In this document: positions 45,385 through 54,900 of the stretch, piece by piece | Layout: each line of letters opens with the position of its first letter | Position numbering within the stretch: the stretch's first letter is position 1 | NCBI GenBank assembly: GCA_944989445.1 | Contig: CALYLW010000069.1 | Location: 1,302,001 to 1,366,000, forward strand | Length of the DNA: 64,000 bases | From: Ampullaceana balthica | Taxonomy: Eukaryota > Mollusca > Gastropoda > Lymnaeidae | Reading direction: 5' to 3' | The notes under the pieces: generated by a model | What the model saw: the letters and a program-made list of their open reading frames with translations, nothing else | The model's database searches: none | What the model was told of the DNA's origin: nothing | Position numbers and translations under genes: made by a program

Positions 45385-45612
45385 ATACCTATGATAGGAT
45401 CTATATGGAAAATAGATTTATAAAACAATTTGGTACGTTGGCTCCGTATGGATTAAACCAAATTTACAATTTTACCTAACTGTTGAATCTTTTTCCCATT
45501 GTGGTTTTCACTGTAACTTTTGATACCTCCTCCTTTTTTCTTATATCCTGTGTCATTGTTTGTTTGTCGTTGTCTTTCCTTTCTTTTTATCTTTACGTAA
45601 CTATTTTAAATA
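45385..45612 (+). mobile_element. Penelope-like element copy C, end of endonuclease and 3' UTR (part 1)
   Basis: AGCAATACCTATGATAGGAT through the MENR-FIKQFGTLAPYG equivalent to a stop at about 45478, then the 3' UTR like copies A and B. It is cut off at about 45612; the missing 3' end reappears at about 47640. Confidence 0.75.
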
Positions 45613-45727
45613 CCTTTATTTTAAATTTTAGCCTCTGCTTGTCTGTTGCAAAAACTTTGGATCAATTTTTAACCCGTGATCAAATCGAGCTTAAATTCCT
45701 GCAGGCTGACTCGTGGTGACGATAAAA

Positions 45728-46019
45728 ATGGGACGCGGTGGTTGAGTGGCAGCGCACTGGACTGTCGTACCGATGGTCACGGGTTCGAATCCGTGTGAAG
45801 GCAAGGGTTTGTTCCCGGGGCCTAGGGCGTCCCTGAGTCACCCCGCTCCGAATGGGTACCTAACACTACATGTAGTTAGGCGGCTGGGTAATGCGTGGAA
45901 CCCACAAAGCCGTGGCCTGTGATTGCTGCATCACTTGCCAACAGATCATCTGTCATGGTCTGTGGACGCAACTATCTTCTGCATAGAAGGAGCGTCTGTA
46001 TTGATAAGATAAGATAAGA
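45728..46019 (+). mobile_element. tRNA-derived SINE copy 1 with a LINE L tail
   Basis: The head has A box TGGTTGAGTGG (45739-45749) and B box GGTTCGAATCC (45782-45792). The middle holds GGCGTCCCTGAGTCACCCCG and GGCGGCTGGGTAATGCGTGG, the style of conserved SINE core domains. The tail has ATCTTCTGCATAGAAGGAGC, GTCTGT and a GATAAGATAAGAT repeat, the same as the LINE at 12741-12797. It is most likely mobilised by that LINE's reverse transcriptase. Confidence 0.9.
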
Positions 46020-46156
46020 TCTATTAAATTTCCGTTTTTAAAAAATTGGATTTTTCGGAGCTTCGACTTTCAAAGCAACATCAATGTGCAAATTGTAGTA
46101 GTGCGCACACGCACTATTTTGTGTCGCACAGAGGCGCACGAGAATAAACTAACGAT

Positions 46157-47107
46157 TGCAACAGATTAAAAACAGTGATGCATATTTTGGTGGAATAGAT
46201 GTTTTGCTTTTTGGTGACTTGATGCAACTACCACCCGTGAGAGGAAGTCCAGTGTTTCATCAACCGAAAAGTTTTCAAACCCGCGGTTCATTTATGGTGA
46301 ACACTCTTGTTTTGTGACCTCACTCAAAATATGAGCAAATGAGGGGATACAACTTTTATAGATCTCTTGAATGATTCACTACATGTAATAGGTGAGTTGA
46401 AGCCGCAACATTTGAGCACTCTCCTTAAAAATGTCGACAAAAATCACAGCTGTTGTTTTGCAATTGGAAAAGCACTGAGAATAGATCCAACAAACGCGTT
46501 GGTGGATTTACATTATGATCAAGTTCTTCAACATCACCAGCAACAAAGACAAAAAATGAATAAACTGAAAGCAGTTGACCAAATCTCTGACGCTATCAAA
46601 GATATTAGCAATATTGCCATTGAAAGGCTTATTTCAAAAGATATCAACAAGACTGGCGGCTTGCCAAGCACACTGGTGATATTTGCATGTGCGAGAGTCA
46701 TGCTTCCTTTAAATGTCGACACAAGTAAAGGACTGGTTAATGGAGCGATGTGTGAAGTCATCCAAATTATTTGGCCACTATATCGCAGAGCGCACATTTA
46801 CGCAAAAGATTTCCCAAAAGTGAAAATAAATTTCTTTGGGATCGGTGAACACATCATCGAGCCAATGACGTTTGAGTTTCCAGCAAAGTTATCAGCAGGA
46901 ACAGCAGAAAAGAGAATGCTGCCACTCATCCTTTGTTGGGCTGTGACCATTCACAAAATGCAAGGTTCAACAGTAGATCATGCAGTTATTAACTTGGGTT
47001 CGAAGATTTTCTCAAAGGGCAAGACTTATGTTGCCATGAGTCAAGCAAGATCACTCAAAGGAATTCGGTTAAAGGAACTCGACTGTTCGAAGGTTCAAGA
47101 TAAATAA
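46157..47107 (+). pseudogene. PIF1-like helicase remnant, motifs III to VI
   Basis: Before a frameshift at about 46330 the frame reads FGGIDVLLFGDLMQLPPVRG, helicase motifs II/III with Gln in the QLPPV block. The long open frame 46367-47107 (246 residues) continues with GLVNGAMCEV, then AVTIHKMQGSTVDHAV (motif V) and KTYVAMSQARSLKG (motif VI; the family usually has LSR). The Walker A and Rep parts are missing. Such helicases occur in Helitrons and in other PIF1-carrying elements, so origin is open. Confidence 0.8.
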
Positions 47108-47639
47108 CTTTGTAATTTGCCAGCATTGGAAGAAATAGAAAGAATGCACATGCTTCCTGACTACCGTAGTGATATTTAAAGACAGAGTGAGAGACAAATT
47201 TCCACACGTAAGTGCTATTTATAAAACTGAGTACTGAGAGAAAGACTATAAAATCTCCATATGAATTTATATTAGTTTTACAGTGATCGATACTTTTAAA
47301 CCCTTTTCCAGTGATCAAATGGAGCTGAAATTTTGTCGGCCGACTCATTTTCGTTTTAAAATTTTCACATAAAAAATTAATTCTACAATAATTTTGGATT
47401 TTTCGAAATTTAACATTTTTAAAAAATTGACTCGTGACGAACTAACTATGTGGTCAAAGGGACAGAATCGTGAGAAAAGAAACAACTATGAAGAACTTCA
47501 AAACTGTGGTTATGGGCCTTGGATTTCAACTTATTATTGTAAGTAAGAATGGCAGTTAGATAGACTGTACCGAACTTTATTTACAAAGAAAGGGAGTATA
47601 ATAAAAACTTGGCTTTTATGGGTTAGTTTTTTCTTGATA

Positions 47640-47787
47640 TAATATGTCTAAATAATTTGAATTTTAATACTTAATGTAAGTGCTTTATGTAAATGGTACT
47701 GATGAAGACATGAGCTGAAAGTATTAGGTAAATAATAAAGCTTAAATTTTTTTGGGTTCTTTTTTACACAATTTGTTTGTGTATTTT
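47640..47787 (+). mobile_element. Penelope-like element copy C, 3' end (part 2)
   Basis: Matches the last 150 bases of copies A and B up to ACACAATTTGTTTGTGTATT. The hammerhead-like core is decayed: CTGATGA (about 47698) is kept, but CGAAAC is CTGAAAG. Confidence 0.75.
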
Positions 47788-47919
47788 AAAATAATCCGCA
47801 TTATATTTGATCTGGAAACTTTTTTGGGCTCATTTTTTATATTCTTGCCTTAAAATACTATAAAATGGGTATAGTTTTAAGTTATTTTATTAGCACAAAT
47901 TAAAACTATTTACTTTCAA

Positions 47920-48160
47920 AGGGGTCAGAAGAGACCAATATGATTAAGAAAGAATCCCCATTGGGATAAGAAAGAGAATGTCCGAACGGATTGATAGATA
48001 ATCCAGGTAGCTAACAGCATAGTAGCTCATGAGAGATCCAAATTAGGATCAGAAGAGAATTCTGATAGCTAACAGAAGAGTATTCCATAAGAGATCCAGA
48101 TTAGGATCCAAAGAGAATCTTGATTGCTATCAGCTGATTATTCCAATAAAAGGGTATGAG
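47920..48160. repeat. Degenerate tandem repeat, about 65 bp
   Basis: The motif AGATCCA-ATTAGGATC-AGAGAAT-TGATAGCTAACAG is repeated three to four times with drift. Located just outside the LTR retrotransposon. Confidence 0.6.
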
Positions 48161-48213
48161 AGAATCTGACAAATATTTGAAACTTTTTGAGCTGCAACAC
48201 ACAATAATGAAGG

Positions 48214-48465
48214 TGTCAGGGTATGAGAATGACTGGTCCTAATGTTGCACTTAATAGTGTAGCATAATAGTGCGCACCAGATTATTGTGCGTGGCACAAA
48301 GTTTGACAGGGTGTGAAGGAAGGAGAGTGAAAAGAATGGAAGCAACTTGACGTCTCTTATATATTATGTTGAGATAGAATAAACTGATTGATACTTGTGA
48401 CTTGGACTTATGATATTTTAATATCATTATCAAGAGATAATTTATCCAGAACCAAGTACGCAACA
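48214..48465 (+). repeat. 5' LTR
   Basis: It starts TGTCAGG and ends ...CAACA, 252 bases. It contains ATAGAATAAACTGATTGATA, where AATAAA would serve as polyadenylation signal. It differs from the 3' LTR at roughly one in ten positions, so the insertion is not recent. Confidence 0.92.
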
Positions 48466-48639
48466 TTGGGATCATGTCCGAGGATTTCTGGAGACTCTTG
48501 ATAATGATAACAACGTCAAGTCACAGCATCCAGTGTGAGACAGCGTTTTGTCTATTCAAAGAGGCATTGGCCTCAATTATCCAGTTTCCAGTGTTATCCC
48601 TAACCGTGCTGACTGAGTCAGCGTGTTTTTTGTCGCTGC

Positions 48640-48857
48640 AGTCCGACAACAAGGCGTCCGCCTCATCGCACCTGTGAGTCCTGAGTGTGTCGGTGAACGA
48701 CCAGTCCAACAACAAGGCGTCCGCCTCATCGTTCCTGTGAATTCTGAGTGAGTTGATGAACGACCAGTCTGACAACAAGGCATCCGCCTCATCGTTTCTG
48801 CGAGTCCTGAGTGAGTCGATGAACTACCAGTCCGACAACAAGGCATCCGCCTCATTG
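48640..48857. repeat. 63-bp minisatellite, about 3.5 copies
   Basis: The unit runs from CCGACAACAAGGCGTCCGCC to GAACGACCAGT and is exactly 63 bases, so every copy keeps the reading frame. Frames reading through it on the minus strand (repeated M-R-R-x-P-C-C) are by-products. It lies in the LTR element's leader. Confidence 0.85.
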
Positions 48858-49100
48858 GTCAAGATTCAAGAATCCAGCAAGAACCTTCCATAATTGGACT
48901 ATTCATATACCACATTCAGTGTGCCACCAGGAGAAATTTGTGGGGACAAGAACAATTTATATTATAACGTTTCATATTCTTATGGACACTTAGTAATTAA
49001 GTAGATGTTATTCGTAAAACGAGTCAAGTACTCATTTACAAAATTACTTCAATAGTTTTCCTCACTAAGTACATTGTAATTAAAATTAGAAGGTAAAATA

Positions 49101-49773
49101 AATGGAAACTAGAAGCCATAGTAAAAGTTTAAACACAGACGAAAAATTAAGAGTGTTTTAGAAAATTAGGGAAAAAACTTGCAATCAGAGGGGAGAAACT
49201 AGAAGAATATGTGAGGGATCAATGGGAAGAGTTTCAAGCAAAAGAAAGATTAAAGGAACAGAGAGACTATGACGAGAAACAGAAAAAGAAAGACGAAGAA
49301 AAGTAAAGGAACAGAGAGAGTATGACGAGGAACAGGGACAGAAAGAGATGGAACATGAATTAAAATTGGCAGAAATTTTTTTTAAAAATGTAACTGAACT
49401 GGACATGGCAGGTCAGTCGAGAGATTTGCACAAATTTGACGGGTCCCAAGAACTTGACGAATATGTGGCGACATTCGAACATGTAGTGATTCAGGCGAAG
49501 GTGCCAAAAAGTCAATGGCTGATAGAACTACAAGCAAGGCTAACAGTCGAGTTACAATCATTCTTAATGACGGAAGACGTTAGGACAAAACTGCATGAGT
49601 ATGAAACCGTCAAGCGACTCCTATTGCAACATGCAGGGTTTAACGGGGAGAAGTACAGGGAGGCTTGGAATAGTTTAGTACCTGAAAGTAACAACTTTAG
49701 AGCATTCCACTCAAAATTGGTTAGAAGTATATCTTTTGTTGGTTTTTTTCCCCAGCTGTTGTATATTGTTTAA
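49101..49773 (+). pseudogene. LTR retrotransposon gag-like frame
   Basis: An ATG at 49101 starts METRSHSKSLNTDEKLRVF, then a stop at about 49158. A Glu/Lys/Arg-rich coiled-coil-like tract follows with one more stop near 49303. From 49348 an open 141-residue frame holds KFDGSQELDEYVATFEHVVI and later ETVKRLLLQHAG, like the capsid-type core of Gypsy gags (F-D-G...Y-x-x-x-F-E). The Cys-His knuckle is not seen because the frame ends early. Confidence 0.7.
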
Positions 49774-49862
49774 TTAAAAAGATGGTTTCATTTATGCCTT
49801 ATTGATTATGTATGTGTAATTAAATAGATGGTTTCATTGATGCCTTATTGATTATGTATGTG
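49771..49862. repeat. 46-bp tandem duplication
   Basis: Two copies of a unit that starts TAATTAAA and ends GATTATGTATGTG, differing at two positions. It sits directly after the gag frame and before the LINE fragment. Confidence 0.85.
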
Positions 49863-49977
49863 TAATGTTCAGTGATTCCATACCCTGACTTTGTTATTAT
49901 TGTGAGATTCTACTCCTTCTCACTTAAATCCAAGTCACCGCGCAAGTCACTTTTGTCATCCATCTCATTATCCTTTC

Positions 49978-50980
49978 CCAGTCACAAACGGGGTCAAGCA
50001 GGGCTGCGTCCTGGCACCAACACTGTTTAGCCTCATGTTTTAAATGCTGACAGAGGCCTTCAGAGACGAGGATGTTGCTGTCAACCTGAAGTACCGCACA
50101 GATGGCAAGCTGTTCAACCTTCGGAGGCTCCAGGCAAAAACCAAGGTTATGACAGACATCATCAGAGACCTGCTGTTCGCTGATGACTGTGCCCTCAACG
50201 CTGTCTCAGAAGCCGACATGCAACGCAGTGTAAACCTGTTCTCCAGTGCCTGCACAAACTTTGGTCTGTCAATCAACACTAAGAAGACTGAGGTCCTCCA
50301 TCAACCCGCGCCTGGAAGGCCCTACGTAGAGCCTAACATCACTGTCAACGGCCAGAGACTCAACACAGTGCACCTGTTCACATACCTAGGCAGCACACTG
50401 TCTCAAAATGTCACCATTGATGACGAAGTGAACGTCAGAATTGCCAGAGCCAGCTCCACTTTCGGCAGGTTGTACCCTAATGTCTGGAACAGAAGAGGCA
50501 TTACCATCCAGACCAAGCTGAAACTGTACAGGGCAGTGGTGCTCCCCACACTGCTATATGCTTGTGAAACTTGGACTGTTTATCAGCGCCATGCAAGAAA
50601 GCTGAACCACTTTCATATAACAAGATATAACAAGCCCCAGGAAGATTCTCGGCATAAAGTGGCAGAACAAAATTCCAGACACAGTGGTGCTGACCAAGGC
50701 AGGTCTCCCCAGCATCTTCACCCTCCTGATGCAGACCTAGCTTCGCTGGGCAGGGCACGTTGTCTGAATGCCAGACGAGAGATTGCCAAAGAGAATCTTC
50801 TATGGTGAGCTCCAGTATGGCCAGTGGTCCCACGGTGGGCAAAAGAAACGTTTCAAAGACACACTGAAAGCCTCAATGAAAGCGTTTGACATCAATCCAG
50901 ACACGTGGGAACAAGCTGCAATGGACCGATCCACCTGGCGCTCTTCCATCCACGTCGTATTGACGGACGAACGAACAGAA
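49978..50980 (+). pseudogene. LINE reverse-transcriptase fragment captured in the LTR element
   Basis: It opens with TNGVKQGCVLAPTLFSLMF (RT motif B) broken by one stop, then the open frame 50044-50808 with LLFADDCAL (motif C, both Asp present), NTKKTEVLHQPAPG, FTYLGSTL and LYACETWT. A frameshift leads to 50768-51034 with KRIFYGELQYG, RFKDTLKASMKAF and W-R-S. No endonuclease or 3' UTR. The frame runs without a break into the 3' LTR at 50981. Confidence 0.88.
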
Positions 50981-51234
50981 TGTCAGGGTATGAGAATCAC
51001 TGGTCTTAATGTTGTACATAATAGTGTAGCATAATAGTGCGCACCAGGCTATTGTGCGTCGCACAAAGCTTGACAGGGTGTGAAAGGAAGGAGAGTGAAA
51101 AGAATTGAAGCAAGTTAACGTCTGTTTTATACTGTTGAGATAGAACAAACTGATTGATACCTGTGACTTGGACTTATTATGATATTTTAAAATCATTAAC
51201 AAGAGATAACTTATCCAGAACCCAGTAAGCAACA
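50981..51234 (+). repeat. 3' LTR
   Basis: 254 bases, TGTCAGGG...GCAACA, matching the 5' LTR throughout. No polypurine tract precedes it; the base just before is LINE sequence (CGAACGAACAGAA). Confidence 0.92.
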
Positions 51235-51239
51235 GAAGG

Positions 51240-51881
51240 CAAGGGAAATTCAAAGACATTATAAGATTTTGTCAGTGTTTTTGTGAAATTACTGAAACAA
51301 CCTATCCAAATCGAATGAAATTAGATGCAGTTATTAACATTTACAATAATCACGAAATAGCACAGTTTGCTGTCTTCTGTTCCAGCTCATAAAAGTATTT
51401 CAGAATACAAAGTAAAAGAAATCTACACTTAATAAAAGTTACAAATTATATCAGTTAAATAAGGTTTTGCAACTACAATAAAGTCATAAATGTCCATATG
51501 ATAAACATCGTAATTAATTATTAAGATTAACATTCTCAAAAGCAGATTAACTTCAATTCAGGACCTAATTAAAGGCCAATAAAACAAAATCAATGCATCA
51601 GTTTTCAGCTTGTCATCAGCTTGTCATCAATATTTTATCAAATGCAGTCCCACTTGTAATAAAACGACTTGATAGATATGAGAAGTGAAATAAATATTTA
51701 AAAAAAAATAATATAAAGTTTTGCTGTTTAAAATAATCACAGCATCATAAAAGTTATATACACATGGTAAAATTACCTATCTAGAATGACATACTTCCAA
51801 GTTTGTAATTGTGTGTCAAGAAAACCTCAAAATAGGCAATACCCAAAGACCTAGCTCACTTTTCCAGCTTGATATCTGTCT
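51240..51881. other. Probable 3' UTR and downstream region of the RRM gene
   Basis: Minus-strand sequence after the stop codon at 51882. I found no clear AATAAA on that strand, so the polyadenylation site is unplaced. Confidence 0.4.
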
Positions 51882-51941
51882 TTACTTGGCAATCTTGTTC
51901 ATTACAAATCTAACAACATCATTCTTGAATGGAACAGCCAC
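51882..51941 (-). CDS. RRM gene last exon and stop
   Basis: VAVPFKNDVVRFVMNKIAK and TAA. Acceptor TTTCAG. It completes strand 4 of the last RRM. Confidence 0.82.
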   Translation of the reverse strand: MAVPFKNDVVRFVMNKIAK

Positions 51942-54900
51942 CTGAAAACAGCCAGCAAAATATCTTTGTTAAACATTTTGTTTAGTATTAACCTATCAAC
52001 TAAGTGACAATATTAAATAATCACGAAAAACCGTTAAAAATATTATAAGATCCCTATCAAAGGAATACAATAGTGAAAATCCAGGAAATCTTGTTGATAA
52101 AAAAATCTGCACACTGAGTGCGTATGGATATTGATAGTGGGTGTTGGTAAGGCTTGGTTGGGGGAGAAGAGATGAATGACACAGTTCAGGAAAAACATAA
52201 CTGAAAAGGACCCAAAAGAGATCTGGTAAAAATGGGGAATAGAATTCAAACCTTGTATTCAACTTCCACAGAGCAGTTAAAAGATTAAATATGTTGCATC
52301 AAAAACTAATTCAGATATGAAGAATGTAACTAATTGACCAAGTATAGCTGTCAGTGTAAGGGAAAAATTCTTGAAGATTTTCAATTGACATTTGAAATAG
52401 ATGTAATTTGAAGAATTGGTAATGCCAATCATTTATTTAAAATACTACAATAAATTATTATGTCACCACAAATCTAATTTGATCACCACTAAATTAAACA
52501 TACTATGTTTTTGGCTATATCAGCAATTGATAAAAAAAAGTAGTTGATAAATTTATTTTATTATCGAAACATTAGGAAAATTACAGGCATTAACTACCCC
52601 ACTTGTGTGTGAAGAACTGAATGACTCAAGTAGGGAGCGTAACACAGAGGGTAGAAACAATAAATGTTCTGGATGCACACATCACATGTTAAACCTTGAA
52701 GGCCACCAAGAATTAAGAAGGCAATACAGGGGAACAAAAAAAAAGAGACCCAGATAAGTTCAGACACCTGAACAGCAAGTGACAGACAGAGAGGTGGAAA
52801 TTAGGTGCCTGACGCTATGTGGGATGCACTTAGGCTAACACTTTGATAAAATAAGGGATAAGAACCTTCAAAGGTAGTCCGAGAATACAGGAACTGTTCA
52901 TTTCTTTAACAGCTGCAATCACATCATAGATTGTTGCCAAGTACAAAAATGCTTTAGTGCTGAAACCAAAAATTAAAAATTATAAACACATTTTGGGAAT
53001 GAAAGTTGAGTTTTCAATTATGATAATTATACAAGACAATGTAACTATTTTGACCAAAATAATGCAATAAAACTGTTGATTAGATTATTTTAGCTATATT
53101 TTAAACTTTTAAAGCCTTACCAACTTCCAGGCTGATTATTAATAATGCAGATATCCAGAACATGAAATTGTTCAAATGTTTTCCGCAATGTGCTCTATTA
53201 TGAAAAGAAAAATGAGATTAGCATTTATAATTCAAATATTAGCTGAATATATATTAATTATAATCCTCTTTAAACATGAATATACACACATTTATATTAT
53301 ATATTTTTTTAACATCTGCTAAACAGGCTTAAACTATGCATTCTAGCCACTTATCATTCCAGATTGTTTCACTAAGCAAATTTCTTAGCCCTTTTTTCAA
53401 TAAGATTGATGAGCTAATTATTAAACTAAAATTTTTTTTATTGCATAATAATTTTGATTGTGATTAAAAGTTAAACTGAATTTTTTTACTTTCATGTAGT
53501 AGCAAAAGAATAACGGCTTAAGCTGTAGGGTGGTCAGGACGCATTTATAGACTCAAGGGGATGGTGGCATAACATTTTTTTAGAGTCACTGATATATTTT
53601 ACTGAGCCTAAGAAAAAAAGTTAATTGTCATAATATATTTAAACAAAATAAATTGTTGAAATATTGTTACCTCTAATGAACATACTGGAAAATTGGCCAC
53701 AAATATGCTACAATTGAGTCGATATTTCTCTAGATCTTCAACTGATGATTCCGGGACCAAATCTGGCATTTCAGAGTAATTTGTTTCTGGTTCTAGAGGA
53801 GGCATTTCCTGGTTTGAATTTAATCAACATTTTTATTTTCTAGTGAAAAAATTGAATATAATAAAGAATCATATGAATGGTTACACACACACACACATAT
53901 ATATTTATATATAGGGGTCTACCGATATCTGGATATCGGCAATATCGGTATCATGTAAAGGTCCCGATATTGACGTCACCGATATTTTATAATAAGTGAC
54001 ATTTTGACCCCCCCAAAAAAAACGGAAACAAAAAAACTATCATTTAGATTTACAATATCTCGACAAATGAATATATCGACCCCAATACCGGTATTGAAAT
54101 AGTCAAAAGAGTCCTAGTATTAATATGTGCAGCCACGATACAGTGTGCCATGTGCTTTGATATTGTTTAGGTATCGGCCGATTTTCGTATACTCAGAAAT
54201 ACTGTGTAAATAGTGCCGATGCCAAGTATACCGTAATTGCTCTAATAAATGGATAACATGTAAACATTATGTTCACGTAATTGCTCTAATAGCAAAGATG
54301 CACGCAGAATCGCACATGTCTAAAACATTTCGTTTCGTATGGAATAACAAAAAGTACAGTGTGAAGACTTGTTGTCATTGGCAACCATTCAACCTTCAGC
54401 CTCATTTTCACTCTATTACTATTGTACTTTGTTCGCATTGTTTCATTCATAAAAGGTGGCCGTGTGCAAAAGCCATTTAACTATTGGTTAGAATTAATAA
54501 TTATGAGTCAAGGTTGAAGTTTCAAAAGGAGTACTTAATATGCTTGTACATTTTTTATAAAGGGCGGTTCGTTTTGTTATGAGTCCCATGTAGGTCATGA
54601 TCTGGAACTTGTAAACACATCGGAAACTTTGTTTCCGGAAAAAAAATCGGTAATTTCGGCAAAACTGGATATCGCTAGACCCCGCTATAAGATATAAATA
54701 ATTACCAGTGATAAATTTAAGAATGACGTCATCAAATATGACCGCTGTTATTTTTGTCATAACAAATACTCATATCGGCACTCATATCGGAAAAAAATAT
54801 CGGTACTATCGGCAAAAATGCTTATCGGTAGACCCCTAATATAAAATATAAATAATTAGGAGTGATAAATTTAAGAATGATGTCATCAAATATGACCGCT

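Larger units (their letters stand above)
45620..47640 (+). mobile_element. PIF1-helicase-bearing element inserted in Penelope copy C (limits inferred)
   Basis: Similar blocks flank the helicase in direct orientation: TTTTTAACCC, GTGATCAAATCGAGC, AAATT, CTGACTCGT at 45660-45715, and GTGATCAAATGGAGCTGAAA, GGCCGACTCATTTTC at 47311-47355. The Penelope 3' UTR resumes at about 47640. The superfamily (Helitron-like or other) is not fixed. Confidence 0.5.
48214..51234 (+). mobile_element. LTR retrotransposon with intact LTRs and 5-bp target duplication; LINE piece inside
   Basis: LTRs at 48214-48465 and 50981-51234 begin TGTCAGGGTATGAGAAT and end GCAACA. GAAGG lies directly outside both (48209-48213 and 51235-51239). 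Inside are a 63-bp minisatellite, a gag frame, and then a LINE RT fragment running directly into the 3' LTR. No protease, LTR-type RT or integrase was seen, so it is non-autonomous. Gypsy-type is likely from the gag style. Confidence 0.92.

Noticed and set aside
45729..45801. A true tRNA gene at the SINE head
   Set aside because: The two promoter boxes fit, but the sequence continues into a SINE body and LINE-type tail and lacks a proper acceptor stem.
47698..47715. Hammerhead core in Penelope copy C
   Set aside because: Only the CTGATGA box is kept; the second box has changed to CTGAAAG.
48521..48855. Overlapping minus-strand frames with repeated M-R-R-x-P-C-C text
   Set aside because: They follow the 63-bp minisatellite on the non-coding strand; the repeat length of 3n keeps any frame open.
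50501..50842. Minus-strand 113-residue frame
   Set aside because: It is antisense to the LINE RT frame, which has clear motifs.
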